Shown: positions 44,695-58,855, counted from the first letter of the stretch. The stretch: 64,000 nucleotides of DNA from Paraspadella gotoi (GCA_051294375.1 CM119270.1:15870081-15934080), one strand, 5' to 3'. Numbers and translations: made by a program. Notes: generated from the letters alone by a model not told the origin.

Positions 44695-46984
44695 GGGCGG
44701 ACGCGGGGGTTGGAAAGAGAGAGGGAAGGGGTGGGTAGAAGGGGGGGTAGGGGAGGCGTTTTGGTTTTTGGGCGAGCCCGAAGATTATCGAATTCGTTTC
44801 CCGCCTCAATTTCTGGCGTGCGTAATCTTCTCTCAATAATTTTCTGGTTCGCATTCCCGGCGCTCAATTCCAATCCGGCTTGAAATTTCGGCATGGGATT
44901 CATCAGCCTGAATCGCGGGCGTGTGCTAATTTTGCTCAAAATTTTTTCACAGTTATCGTCTATTTCAGCATAAAATTCTGAGCCCAGTTATAAAGGAGCC
45001 TATTCGGTCGTATATCCAGCCATCGATTCAATTCAATCCCTGTCAAAAATATTTCGCATACGCCGAAATTTCCACAAAGGCGGTATTCCCAGAGAAATCG
45101 GGCGAAAATAGACTTCTTCGGACCGGCGGATCTAGGATTAGGATTCGTCCACCGGAGAAAGAAAAAGAAAGACAATTTTGTCACCACGTTTTTTCTTTTC
45201 AATTTCACGAATGATGAAAAAGATGTTATTTTACTCGTATTTTCCTACTTTTTGTTTATTTCGGTGTGTTTTTTTCCTTCTGTTTTTTGTTTTAAATTAA
45301 ATCTGTGATAGTAAAAATTAACGAGAAATTATTTAATCGTCTACCACCAAAATGGGCCGTCGTGTGTGGATCGTTGAAAAAAAATACAGACACAAAAACA
45401 GAAAGTGTTCATCGTAACGAAAGTGTTAATTGACATAATCTTCTTTTTTTTCCACCGAATTAAGAGATAATAGAAATGAGGACAGATTTTTTAAAAATTT
45501 TTTATGAAGACTTAATGTTTTTGTCTATATCTTTACTTTTTGGTTCATATTGCTTTTAATTTTTTTTGCATATATTTACAAAATTTCTTATTTTTAAACA
45601 CGGTTTTTTCAACCTCGTTTTATTACACTATCCGTCTCCTATCTCTCTCATCTCCTCTCTCTCTCGCTCTCTCTCTCTCTCTCCCTCTCTCCTCTCTCTC
45701 TCTTCTCTCTCTCTCTCCTCTCAGCTTCTTTGAGTCGTCGTTATCAGGTTTTTTCTGTCGGCTTCTCTGAGATCCGCTCTTAAGTCTTAAGTCTCAGTTA
45801 TTCTTTTTGAGTTGATATCTGAATTCCAAACAACAACAGTGAGAGGAAAAAATGAGTGGCAGATGAGTGGATACAAAGAAAAGAAGATAAGTTATGGACA
45901 GACTAAAATAAAGTGGTCAAAGGCAGGAGATAGTCCTGACAAAGGAAGAGAGATTTGGATCAATACCAATTGGTAAAGTAGAATCAAACTACCAAACAAT
46001 ATAAGAAAAGTTGACAAAGTTAAGGTCAGAATTGGACAAGTCAAGAAAAATGTGGACAAAAAGGAGAAGCGAAAACAGCAGGAGAAGAGATGGGAGGCCA
46101 AGGAAAAGAGTTGCGGTGAAAAAAAATATGTTCGGACAATAATTCGCGAAAGGTGTTTTTGAGGAACGATCATTTAGGCCCACCCCCCCCCCCCCCTTCC
46201 TTCTCTCTCCTCTCTCTCTTCTCATCTCTCTCTCTCTCCTCTTCTCTCTTCTTATTTTTTTTTTCCCCCGTTTTCAGTGAGAAAGGCTCACGTGATCAGC
46301 CCTGCGGCGGTAGGCGGCGACGTTGCGGCGGCGGCACGAAAAAAAAAACCTCAGTCCACGAAGAATAAGAGGCTTTTTTGGAAAGTAGAAAGAAACGAGA
46401 GAAGATGAAAAAAGGAAATAGTAAAGAGAGGTAGATGCACAGGGTTGAAAAGAGATAGGGAAAAGGTTAAAAGAAAAGGAGGTGAAGAGTATAAATTTTA
46501 AAGAAAGGTGAAAGGAAGGTATAAAAACATAGAGACAGGTTGGGAAATAGGAGAAAGTTAAAGAAAAAGAAGAGTAGAAATTTAAGAAAGTTATAGGTAA
46601 AGGTTAAAATCAATAAAGAGAGAGAGGTTGCAGAACTCAGAAAAGGAAACGATAATGAGTCTCCAGTACAACAGGTGAAAAGACTCGTAGGTATATGAAG
46701 AGCAACATGTGATTGAAGTAATATTTAAAACTAATAAATTATAAAAATAAAGTATTAGTAAAAAAGTAGTAAAGTTGTAAAAAAAAAGTAAAGAAAAAAC
46801 CCCCAAAAAAAGTTACGAAGCCGAATGAGACTCGGAGAGGAAAAACGGAAGGGGGGAAAAAGTTCTAAAGAAAAAAGTTACTTTGGCAAAACGCAAAAGA
46901 GTCCGTAAATCACGAGGGAAATTCATACAGAAAAAAGACAAAAAAGAAAATCGGAAAAATGAGAAAGAGAGGAGTTTAAATCTT

Positions 46985-47500
46985 GAAGCCCAGAAAAAAC
47001 TGAGAAATTGAAGTTGTCAGAAGAATCTGCTAGACAAAAGAAAGATAAGAAGACGTAAAAAACTGGAGAAATTGAAGTTGTCAGAAGAATTTACTGAGCA
47101 AAAGAGATAAAACGACGTAAAAAAAACTGGGAAATTGAAGTTGTCAGAAGAATTTACTAGACAAAGAAGAGATAAAACGACGTAAAAAAACCTGGGAAAT
47201 TGAAGTTGTCAGAGAGTAATTGCTAGAGCAAAAGAAGGATAAAACGACGTAAAAAACTGGGAAAATTGAAGTTGTCAGAGAGAATTGCTGACAAGAAGAT
47301 AAAACGACGTAAAAAACCTTGGGATTGAAGTTGTCAGAAGAATTGCTAGACAAAAGAAGATAAAACGACGTAAAAAAACTGGAAATTGAAGTTGTCAAAG
47401 AATAGAAAATAACTAAATGAATTGTGCAGATTTACTAGACAAAAGAAGATAAAACAGCGACGTAAAAATACTGGAAATTGATTTCAGAAGAATGTTTTAA
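46985..47500. repeat. 62-bp minisatellite, copy 2
   Basis: Same unit as 34930-35540, about eight units. The degraded stretch 47500-48180 has related GAAGATAAAACGACG phrases. Confidence 0.8.
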
Positions 47501-49206
47501 CGTAAACTAAGTCGCTAGGTAAGATAAAAATACTTGATTAATTGTTGTTTGTCAGTAATTTACTGATTTTTAAAGTAAAACGCGAAAACTGGGTTAGTTT
47601 TCAGAAGATTTTTCTTAACTGTTAAAAAGAACCGATAACAACGCACAAGTACAGAAAAACTGTCAGCAAAAAATTGATTTCAAAGAATATAGCCAAAATA
47701 AATAATAACACTAAAAAACTAAAGAAGGCAGAAAATTTTTTTACAGAAAAGAGATCCAAAACGAACGGAAACGGAAATTCTTGTCAGAAAAAAACTGTTC
47801 TGACAAAAGAATGGATATAACGACAGAAATAAACTGGAAATTGAGCTTTAAAGTAATATTACGATAAGATAAAACGACAAAAAAACTAAATTTATTCAGA
47901 TCTTTAATCTGAAGTAGCTAGAATAAGTTTCTTTAAAATTCGTTTGTTTGTCCGAGCGATATTTTTGTTATCAAAAAGTAGAATTTTACGAGACTTTTAT
48001 CAACTTGAAAAACCGGTCACGGGTACGTCCAGATTCGATTTACTTTCAGCACAAATAAATAAAAACAAAAATCAAACAGGGGAATCTAAAAAAAAAATCA
48101 GTGCAGTGAATAAGAATGCTAAATAAAAGATAAACTCCATTATTTATTTATTTGGAGCGAGACAAGTATGAGTTGATTCCCATTTCGTAGTCATAAACGT
48201 GTTTTTATCTTCTCAGCTGCCTTTGTTTGTTGTTGTTCTTCTTTTTCGAATTGCGAGTCACGAAATCAGGAGTTAACGAGAGATGGCGCTCTCTTGGATC
48301 TGGAGTCGAATCCTCCCTACATGTTAAACGTTTATTTTTTTTTTCTTATCTACTCAGTCAATGATTTATTTAATTAATTATTTATTGTTGATTTGTATCT
48401 TGAAAGGGTTTACGAAAAAAAGAGAAAGTTAAATTAAAAAAGTAAAACTGAAAAAGAAAAAAAATAAGAAATAATTTTTTCGCGGTTTTCGTTTTCTCTC
48501 TCTAAAAAGTGTAAACAAAGGCGGGGAAAAAGTTCGACTGAATGATAATCTTCGCCCCAAAACAGGTCGGTTCGTCGTCGTCCGTCGTCGTGCGTCGTCG
48601 TCTCGTCGTGTCCCGCGGCCGTCGATGTCATGCAGTCAAGAACCCGGTGATCCGGAGGGAACAGTTTGCCGTTGAGTTGCAATCAACAAAAAAATTCGTT
48701 CGAACAGGCCTGATGCCGATGACAGTTACGCTTCCTTTGACAGATTTCTCGCCTTCAACTCTCGTTTTATAGGTTTATTCTTCGATTTTTTCGCGGTTTT
48801 TTTTGGGGGGACATAAAAATGCCGGCAAAAGTGACAGTTAGGAGTTTGTAAGTTTGTGTTAGTCAAGTTAATTAACTGTGTTTTTTTGAATTCTCAAAAA
48901 AAAACCAGTGGGCATAAATTTCAAAATAACATTAAAGAAAGCCTTTCAAAAAATCATTTTTTTTTGTAGCCAAACGCGAGAAATTTAACGATCCAAATCT
49001 GCCTCGGCTTTTGTGCCTTGGGAGTCGAGATTTCAAGGTCGAGGACACGAAGTCTCGAAGACTTTTTTTCGACTGTTGAATCTTTCGTCGTTTGTCATCC
49101 TATATCGTCGTGTGTCATCGATTATCGTCGTTGTCATCCTTATCGCCCTGTCGTTATACTCGTATTCTTCGTCGTCTTCGTCGCCTTGTACGTTCGATAT
49201 TTTTTT

Positions 49207-49231
49207 NNNNNNNNNNNNNNNNNNNNNNNNN
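49207..49231. other. Assembly gap (25 N)
   Basis: Exactly 25 N inside a T homopolymer. Confidence 0.98.
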
Positions 49232-50140
49232 TTTTTTTTTTTTTTTTTTTGTTAAATCTGAGCTGAATCGAGATTTGATCGGAATTCAGTTCCATTCCAG
49301 TCACGTCGTCGTCGTCATCGTCGTCGTTGTCGTTGTCGTTGTTATCTTTGCAGACGTCATCGCTGTCGCCGCCTTTGTCATTATCTTCGCGAGTGTACTT
49401 ATCATCTTTTTTGTGAATATCCCTAGTAGCGACACCAGCGGTCCGACGCTACTAAAGATTGATTTGTCAGTCGAATCAGTTTATGTCTTCATCTCAGCTA
49501 AGTTTATTATAGTATTGGCATTGTCGTGATTGCCATTGCCATTGTCTTCGAAACTCATCTTTGTCATCTTCGTCGTCGTCGTCGTCGTTGTCGTCGTCGT
49601 CATCATCGTCTTCTTCTTTGTCATCGTCGTCGCCTTCATCTAATTCCTTCCACTTCTCATTGAATTTTTCTTCCTTTTTTTTTCCTTTTCTTTTATTTCC
49701 TTCTTTCACGACGTTGACATATGCGGTCAAGCGAAGCTCATTTTTCAGTCCATTTATGATTGATAAATAATTAAATTATGTTTTTCCTCGTCGCCTTTAA
49801 TGGTGGTCGTCGTCGTCGTTGTCGTCGTCGTTGTCGTCGTCTTAACCGTTGTCGTTGCTGGTTTTGTTCCCCGCGACTGAACGTCACAACATCCAACAAA
49901 CCCACGAACAGTCGCTCCTTTCTCTTCCTTATTCAAACGCTTAGGATTCCTCCTTTTCCACAAAAAAAAAGAAGGAAAAAAAAAGAAGAGATTAATGTTG
50001 TTGCAGTTACGTCCTCTCGTTGTCGTCGCTATCGTCGTCGTCGTCTTTACTGATGTCGTTTTCTCGTCCGTGGTCATTGGTCGATTCTAGTTGTCGTTTT
50101 TATCGCCTCTTTTGTCGCGATTACGTGTGGGTCATCTTCT

Positions 50141-50174
<34 letters not shown>

Positions 50175-50289
50175 TGCTGCAGGCGACATCATCGTCTTTT
50201 TCCTCACCGTCTTCTTCCCCCCCCCCTCTCCTCTGATTTAATCCTAATATATTTCTTTTCATTTTCGCGCCACGCAAATCGATAACATT

Positions 50290-50510
50290 ATCAAAAAACG
50301 ATTTCCCCCCCCCAGTTTGCCACGTGCGTCGAGCCCCTTCCACGCCCTATTTCGTATCTGACGTCGTCGTCGTCGTCGACGTCGCCGTCAATCAACCCGT
50401 CGAGCCGGGGACGCGTTGACGTCATACGCTTCATTGTTTTTCCCCGCGCGCGTTCGCTCCTTCTCACTTCCGGTCTCTTTCGCCTTCTTTACGAGCCAAG
50501 GAGAACGTGC
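50290..50510. promoter_or_regulatory. CpG-rich promoter-like segment, copy 2
   Basis: Equivalent of 40905-41170, with CACGTG at 50321-50326 and TGACGTCA at 50417-50424. The flanking (GTC)n is expanded relative to copy 1. Confidence 0.33.
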
Positions 50511-50720
50511 GATCGTCTGGCTCAAGGATTTTTCTTATTATATATATATATTTCGTTTCCTTTTATGTAGCCAAAGTACATGTATATATTAGGCCTACCC
50601 CCGTTTCTCTCTCCTTTGCTTTCTTTAAGAATCGGATGCAAATCGCACGCGATCGAGAGCTCACCTCAACCCTAGTTTTTTTTTTTCGCCTCTGCCTTTT
50701 TTATGACCCGCCCGCTCAAT

Positions 50721-50770
50721 CGCCCCACTTCGCCCCACTTCGCCCCACTTCGCCCCACTTCGCCCCACTT
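50721..50770. repeat. Five exact copies of CGCCCCACTT
   Basis: Five perfect 10-bp units in a row, lying between two CCGGTCTTTCGCCTTC-like phrases. The frames through it are Pro/Thr/Ser-rich or, on the minus strand, Glu/Val/Gly-rich repeat translation. Confidence 0.95.
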
Positions 50771-50896
50771 CCGGTCTTTCGCCTTCGCCTTCTTTATGAG
50801 TCGAAGCTTCCGTCCTTCGTTTCTCGATAAAACTCGATTTTCTTACTCGCGGAGTTTTGTGTCTCGATTTCTCCAAACGTTCGTGTCACAATGTCA

Positions 50897-51370
50897 CATC
50901 CTTTGATGACAATCGGTTAACTGACGGGCATCCTTTGATGATAATCAGTTAATTGATGGGCACCCTTCGATGATAATCGGTTAATTGATGGCTATCCTTC
51001 GATGATAATTGGTTAATTGCCATGTATCCTTTGATGATAATCAGTTAATTGATGGACATCCTTCGATGATAATTGGTTAATTGATGGCTATCCTTTGATG
51101 ATAATTGGTTAAATGCTGTGTATCCTTTGATGATAATCAGTTAATTGATGGGCACCCTTCGATGATAATTGGTTAATAGATGGCAATCCTTTGATAATAA
51201 TCAGTTAATTGATGGGCATCCTTCGATGATAATCGGTTAAATGATGGCTATCCTTTGATGATAATCGGTTAACTGCCGTGTATCCTTTGATGATAATCGG
51301 TTAATTGAAGGCTATCCTTTGATGATTATCGGTTAACTGCCGTGTATCCTTTGATGATAATCAAAGGATA
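50897..51370 (+). repeat. 32-bp minisatellite ending in a palindrome
   Basis: About 14 tandem units of 32 bases reading ATCCTTTGATGATAATCGGT followed by TAATTGATGGCT. Two tail variants occur (GATGGGC/GATGGCT and GCCGTGT). The last unit runs into a perfect inverted repeat, TATCCTTTGAT - GATA - ATCAAAGGATA (51345-51370). Unlike the CT arrays, the units differ by substitutions and keep their length well. Confidence 0.9.
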
Positions 51371-52085
51371 CAACCACAGAGACACCGTCCACATACCCCC
51401 TCCCTCCACGCCTCAGCCACGTCGCTTGCTCCCTCGACGCCCTCACAACTGATGGGCGCGCGCGCGATATTCATTGAGGCGTCTCTTCCGCCCACGCCAC
51501 GGTCGTCGTCGTCTTCGTCGTCGTCTCCCGTCATCGCCTCTTTGACCGAAACTTGTGCCCACCTTCCTTCCCGAACTCCTTCTCCCTGTTTACCCGCAGC
51601 TCATCCCTCTCTCCCCCCCCCCCCCAAACAAGATGGCCGCGTCCTCATTCAGGGACGTTCCGTTACCACGTCACGTCCTATCACCACGTCAAGTCTGCAC
51701 CCCCACCACTAGCGCCCCCCCATGAGCGCCCCTCTTTTGTCCTTCGCGGTGATTCTCACGTCTCGGGTTTCGCGTCTCAATACCGTTTCACGTCGTCGTC
51801 GTCGTCGTCGTCGTCGTTGTATTTATTTTATGTTTTTTTCTTGTCGTCAAGGTTTTTGTACTTATTTCATTTTCGTCATGTTGATCTATAATATCTATAA
51901 GATCTATAATATTGCTTTTTTGCGTTTTTTTGGTTTTTGTTTTAAATTCTTGTTTGTTTCGTAATCTGTCTTGTTTCTGTAATAAATGTTAAATTTTTTA
52001 AAATCTTAATTATAGGTGGCAGAGGCAGAAGTTTCAAATCATGAGCATAGACATTAGACATTACATTAGCAGAGAACGAAAAAAA
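51371..52085 (+). other. CpG-rich stretch, possible small ORF, then AT-rich
   Basis: 51440-51820 is GC-rich with (GTC)n tracts. Within it AACAAGATGGCCGCG gives an ATG in good context (also a YY1-like motif) at about 51632. The frame from it reads MAASSFRDVPLPRH and stops after about 30 codons, with no clear donor. It could be a promoter or first exon, but nothing confirms it. From 51850 the sequence is AT-rich. Confidence 0.25.
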
Positions 52086-52668
52086 CAAGTTTGAGTAAAC
52101 AATGTCGGATCTGCCCACAATCATTATCGGTAATTAATTAATTAATTAATTAATTAAATAATTAATTAATAATTAAATAATTAATTAATTAATAATTAAA
52201 TAATTAATTAATTAATAATTAAATAATTAATTAATTAATTAATTTGGTCCAAAATGTTTGTTTTTAGGTCTTTTCATCACTAACCACGACAAAAGCAATG
52301 ATGATGATGAGAATAATGCCGATAACGATTGACTTAATTGATTGACTGATTATTTAATTATTGATATATATTGACTAATTGATTAATTAACTGATTAATT
52401 ATTTAATTAATTAATACATATTGCATTTACATTTAATATAAAAAGAAAAAGAAGCATTGTCAATTAGTGAAACAGGTGTTTTGTTTTTTCCATTTAAACT
52501 CATTTCCACTCAGACGATTCCATCGAAACTTGATTTCCAGTTTAATCACACACGTTTCTACCCAAATACAAAATTTCAGGTCAATCGCCCCATTCACTCA
52601 TTAGCAATTGGTGTTGAAATAGTGGACCGACAAAGTGAATTATAGAGTCGGGAGCTGCTGATAAAAAC
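52086..52668 (-). mobile_element. Short relative of the 2.8-kb insertion
   Basis: Begins AACAAGTTTGAGTAAACAAT then GTCGGATCTGCCC, the reverse complement of the right end of the 37451-40226 element. It passes through an AATT array and contains a reverse-complement copy of the 120-bp module (52487-52600). It ends with TATAGAGTCGGGAGCTG, the counterpart of the left-end hairpin. It looks like an internally deleted member in opposite orientation. Confidence 0.6.
52131..52245. repeat. AATT tandem tract
   Basis: Repeated TTAATTAATTAA with occasional AATAATTAAATAA breaks. Similar tracts stand at about 40100-40190, 54150-54200 and 61000-61060, always next to the GTCGGATCTGC terminus. Confidence 0.9.
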
Positions 52669-54105
<1,437 letters not shown>

Positions 54106-54275
54106 CGAAAACAAGTTTGAGCAAACAATGTCGGATCTGCCCACAATTATTAGCGGTAATTAATAAATTAATTAGGCAATTAATTAATTAATTAATTTGA
54201 TCCAAAATGTTTGTTTTTAGGTCTTTTGGTAACTAATCACGACCAAAGTAATGACGACGACAATAATGCCAGATA
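54106..54275 (-). mobile_element. Truncated GTCGGATCTGC element
   Basis: Shares AAACAAGTTTGAGCAAAC, AATGTCGGATCTGCCCACA, an AATT tract, CCAAAATGTTTGTTTTTAGG and CACGACAAAAG-like sequence with 52083-52330. It then stops, so only the terminal 170 bases of the element are present. Confidence 0.6.
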
Positions 54276-54339
54276 CTTATTAGTTAAGCTAAATTCAAAA
54301 ACTGAAGAGACAGTAATAATTGTTCAACATACTCAGTCC

Positions 54340-54490
54340 CTGAGCTTCGGATCAGGCTGTAACACCGTAGGTTAAGCGCCCCGTCCCTCTAAACTGCCAG
54401 GCGATCCCAGGGCTCGAACCGCGACCTTTGTGTTGGGAGGCGAATGACAAGCCTCCTTCGACAATGGGCGCTGACGAAAAGTTGGTGGAT
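54340..54490 (-). mobile_element. Possible tRNA-derived SINE
   Basis: GC-rich 150-bp island in AT-rich DNA. On the - strand it has GGCTTGTCATTCGCCTCCCA and AAGGTCGCGGTTCGAGCCC, a good B-box-type segment (GGTTCGAGCCC at about 54411-54421), but no complete tRNA fold. Arthropod tRNA-derived SINE heads have similar GGTCGCGGGTTCGA phrases; this identification is tentative. Confidence 0.35.
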
Positions 54491-55696
54491 TTTAGTCCAC
54501 CATCAAACTATATTTTTTTTTAATTTTTGAAAAAAAACCATCACCAAATATTTTTCATGTACATTATTAACAAAATATAGTTAAAGAAATTAGTATAAAA
54601 CCAAAATAAATGCAGTTAGTAAAAGTTAAAAATAAGCCATCAGGTGTTAATAGTTGCAGTCAGTAGAAGCGAATTAGTATGAAATTCAACATTTTTTAAT
54701 TTCGCAATATTGCCATTGATATCCCATGATGTAACACCAAGGCCTTACTCCACTGCTTGGGTTCCTGCAGTAATTCTCATCAAGACCGGCCAAAGGTTTG
54801 CTGTTGAAATTATTTAAAGTATTGTGTTAAAAAAAGGGAGACTGTCTAATATATATATATACAGCTAATATATCAAATAATATCAAGAGCACCGACATTG
54901 TTCTTATTTTTGTTTAAAGTTTTTATTCTAATTTACATTAACGTATTTAGTAACTTCATTCCTTAATTTCTTCTACTCTCCTACACAAAACCTGTGAAAA
55001 AAGTCTTGCCTCCGATTATTATTTTTTTTTTAATTTTGAAATTAATTTGTTTCTTTCTGGTAGTAGAATTCCTATGTGTAATACCATTAAATATATATTA
55101 TAAAAAATCTAAAAAATACTTTTCCAATTATTGATGTTTAAAAAACCGAATTCTCGGCATTTTTAAGTTATATTTTTTTTATTTTCCCTTTATAACTTTG
55201 AAAATAATGTAAACTAATGTACATATTTAGATTTTTCCAATTGTACTTAAATGATAGTATTTCTTACGCTTTTTCTTTGTTTCAATTTAATAAACTACAA
55301 ATTGTAACATATTTCTACATTTCACTATAATTCCTAATCCAATACAATAGAGAAAGAATCGTCTAGACCAATCAAGTGTAACAAAGAAACTCTGCCTCTG
55401 ATTGACCGAGAAAGAATCGTCTAGGCCAATCAATATGATAGAACTATGAAATTTTGCCTTTTTACTCTCGCCAGTGATCCAATGTCATTCATAGAACCCT
55501 CTTTATTGCAACCCGTTTTCATTGCAACAAATTCTCCAAGAGATTCCTCACCTTGAAGGAGTATATTTGCTGTTTTTAATCCAATCTTGACAAGGTTGCC
55601 CAGAAGTTGTGGTGGACAGGGCGCCACGGTAGTCTTTCCCTTTGGAATCTGTGAAACATTCCTTGCCTGAAGATGGGAAGGATGAAAAGAATTATT

Positions 55697-55700
<4 letters not shown>
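54491..55700. other. AT-rich, no gene seen
   Basis: AT-rich sequence with a two-copy phrase GAAAGAATCGTCTAG (55353 and 55412) followed by CCAATCAA. No supported exon. Confidence 0.45.
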
Positions 55701-55753
<53 letters not shown>

Positions 55754-57030
55754 TTTGGAGAGTTTGGAGATACAGTGAGAGAGAGAGAGAAATACAGAGA
55801 CAGAGAAAGAATGAGAGTATCACAAAGAAACTCACGTTTCTTTTCTTCGCTAGAACAGACTTCACTTCACAAGCGAGAAAATCAGGAAACACGAGGGTTA
55901 TATCGCTCGTGAGTTTTTATTGCGTCGCCTTGATGCCTTCCTTCACAAGAGATTCTTACCCGACTGTCCCCACGCTTTTTGTACGTGGGACTGTGATAGA
56001 TAGGATTCTTGTCATCATTAATTAATTAATTTATTATGGCATGACAGGCTAACACTTATTAAATTCTTTACACCGCGCCAATGAGTTGAAGCCTCAGACT
56101 ACGGAATATCGAATAGTGATTGGAGCTCCACTAATGGTATGTTCAAGATGATCTAGAATTTATCAGGAAAGTATAAGAAAGATTTTGTTTTTTGTGTTGT
56201 CAATGTATCTGAGAGCGTCTATTATGTTAGTGAATCGTACAATGTTTCGGTTTTTACTTTGGGCATCAAAGACCTCTTTATCATCCAGCGAATAGAAGTG
56301 TACAATTTAGGTGAAAAGATGTAGAGAGAAGAAAGAAACATGAGAACTCTCGCTTGCCTCTTACGCAAGTTCGTTATGAAGTTAAGATCAAATCTCTCGT
56401 ATATCACACATTTCACATAAATAAATGGCACCTATGTCACGCTGAATCGAGAAGGTTTGAAGACAAAACGCTGAACAGTGTTACTGATTCACTAGAATTA
56501 AGACGTCAAAGGAGTTAGAGAGACTAGACTTCTACTTTGTAAACTAATTTCTTAGCAAAACCACAACCAAACTAAAGAATTTTTTTCAAAAGAAAAAAAA
56601 ATTGTTAAAATTGTATCTTAACTGGCATAAACGTGGATGAATTCTGCCACCCCCCTCATGTTGACAAAACGAAGGTTCAAAAAATGTGTGAGTTTATTAA
56701 GAAAAATGCCGATCTCGGGCTAATTGGCATAATATCTCTGTGCATAGCATGCGCCATATCAACGATCTAAAAAGACCCTAGTAATATTTTAAACGATCTT
56801 TTCTACCCATTCCCGTATATTTGAGTTGGACGGAGTTTTGCTGTGTATCCTGCTCGCACTCACACAATAATCCATCCAACAGGTATTATCCTCGTAACTG
56901 CTTGAATAACTAGACTGCGCAGTTTCCAGGGCGGTAAATTAATGGCTGAGATGGCAATCACAACTCCTTCTCGCTTCCGCTGTAACGCGCGTTCCCAGAG
57001 ACTACATCTAATGACGATGCGCAACTGATA
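55701..57030. repeat. Duplication C, copy 1
   Basis: From GAGATACAGTGAGAGAGAG (55767) this segment matches 62631-63640 in the same orientation. Landmarks are CTCACGTTTCTTTTC, GGCATGACAGGCTAACACT, GTTTCGGTTTTTACTT, CCCCCCTCATG and CTTCTCGCTTCCGCTGTAAC. It starts with a (GA)n microsatellite (55701-55750). Copy 1 is longer by many small insertions. No coding exon is visible. Confidence 0.8.
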
Positions 57031-57099
57031 GAACGAAATTCAACTATATCAAAATAGCAAATAAAAAGGGTTCATATATATACTCAAAAAAAGAGGCCA

Positions 57100-57540
57100 C
57101 AGACACGGGATTACACCTCGCTCCACACGGAATTTCCGCTCCTTACACACACGCGAATGGATACTTTCCTCGGTTATATTGAAAATTACTACCACTCTGT
57201 TGAGCGGAATTCCCTCTCACGAGGGAATTCTCCGCACTAACGAGAATTTCTTCTCCTATCGATTTTGTGTGGATTCCTCCCATCGGGATTCACTCACCGT
57301 TGTTTCTATGTTTGCGTGGTAAATTGTCTAGTAAGAGGACAATGTCTCGGGTCATTCATTTTGTTAGATGATAATGATTATTGGGTAAGAGAAATGGTTC
57401 TAGAATATGGCCTCCCACATGGATTCCTCCACCTCGGGTTTCACACGAGCCTCCACACAAAATTCCTCCTCAAGGATTTCCTCACACACGGGATTTCTAC
57501 CTCAAGGAATTCCTCACAAAGAATTCCTCCCCACTAAGGC
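57100..57540. repeat. 16-bp GGATTCCTC-type repeat, cluster 1
   Basis: Units such as GGAATTCCTCTCACGAG, GGATTCCTCCCATCGG and GGATTTCCTCACACACG recur at multiples of about 16 bases. An unrelated block of about 120 bases (57290-57410) interrupts them. This is the same family as the clean array at the window end. Confidence 0.75.
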
Positions 57541-58855
57541 GTAGTAAAATTCCTAAGTTTAACTTTAATTAAAATTCTAAAAGTGAGGACGAAACAACAT
57601 TATACTTATGAACATTTTATGTATAACATAAAAAATTTATAATAAATTTTACAATTTACGCAGTAGGCCAATATTTATAATAGTACTAAACCAATAAATG
57701 TTAAAATTCAAAACAGTTTTTTTCTAAGATTTTTTTGCAGATTTGGATTCGTCATAAAAAGTTGATAAAAAAGAAAATAACTCTTTTTGAAAAATTCCTT
57801 CATTAAGCTGGTCAAAAATTAGAAAAGCTATATATTAAACTGAAATTTTAACTTTTTATATATTAAATATAGTTTTTTTAATTTTTAACCTACTTAATGA
57901 AAGAATTTTTAAAAAGAATTAATTTTCTTTTATCAACTTTTGACGAGGAATTCAAATCTGCAATCAAAATTAAAAAAAGCCTATTTTGAAAATTTTTCGA
58001 TTTTATAAGGATAGTACTATATATATAAATAAGCCTACTGCGCGAATTAAAAAAACATAAAATTAATTTTTTTTACAAATTAATGTTCACTGATGGTATG
58101 TTGTTCATAATTGACTTTTTAGAATTTTTGTATGTAACTTTCACTACGCCTTACTCCCCACGTGATTCCTCCCGCACTGGATTCCCCCAACGCGGGATTC
58201 CTCCCACACGGGATTTCTCCCACACGAGATTCCTCCCCAAGGGAAGTCCTCACTAAGGCGTAGTAAATTTCTAAATTTAACTTTAATTAAAATTTTAAAA
58301 GTCGGAACGAACAACATTATACAAATGAATATATGTAATAAAAAAATTTAGAATAAATTTTACAATTTACGCAGTAGGCCATATTTATACGAGTACTTAA
58401 ACCAATTAATGTTAAAAATTTCAAAACAGTTTTTTCTAAGATTTTTTGCAGATTTGGATTTGTCATAAAAAGTTGGTAAAAAGAAATATAACTCTTTTTG
58501 AAAAATTCTTCATTAAGTGGGTTAAAAATTAGAATAAGCATATATTTAAAGCGAATTTTATATAATTAATATTAGTTTTTTTAATTTTTATACCACTTAA
58601 TGATATAATATTTTAAAAATGATTTATATTTTTTTATTAAACTTTTGACGAGGAATTCAAATCTGCAATCAAAATTAAGAACAGCCTATTTTGATAATTT
58701 TTGATTTTATAAGGATAGTACTACATATAAATATAGCTACTGCGAAAATTAAAAAACATAAAATTAATTTTTTTACAAATTAATGTTCACTGATGTATGG
58801 TTATCATAATTGCTTTTAGATTTTGTATGTAACTATTATACTACGTCCTTATTCG
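57531..58855. repeat. Tandem duplication of about 720 bp
   Basis: CACTAAGGCGTAGTAAA begins copies at 57531 and 58251. Both then read AACTTTAATTAAAATT, ACAACATTATAC, TTTACGCAGTAGGCC, AAAACAGTTTTTT and TTTTGACGAGGAATTCAAAT, in the same order to about 58140 and 58855. The copies differ by several percent including indels. The 16-bp repeat cluster 2 (58155-58250) ends the first copy. Confidence 0.85.
58155..58255. repeat. 16-bp repeat, cluster 2
   Basis: Six units of GGGATTCCTCCCACAC type, including two near-consensus ones. Nearly the same string occurs at 63916-64000. Confidence 0.85.

Larger units (their letters stand above)
42576..50655. repeat. Duplication B, copy 2
   Basis: Collinear copy of 30696-37450 plus 40227-41332 without the 2.8-kb insertion. 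It continues past the point where copy 1 is cut by a gap, to GATGCAAATCGCACGCG near 50650. Its 47500-48180 part is especially degraded relative to copy 1. No intact exon is carried. Confidence 0.85.

Noticed and set aside
50897-51370. CRISPR-like array
   Set aside because: The 32-bp repeats are directly adjacent with no spacers and this is animal DNA; it is a minisatellite.
51452-51712. Ser/Pro-rich 86-codon frame
   Set aside because: Largely (GTC)n and CpG-rich sequence; no splice sites or homology to support it.
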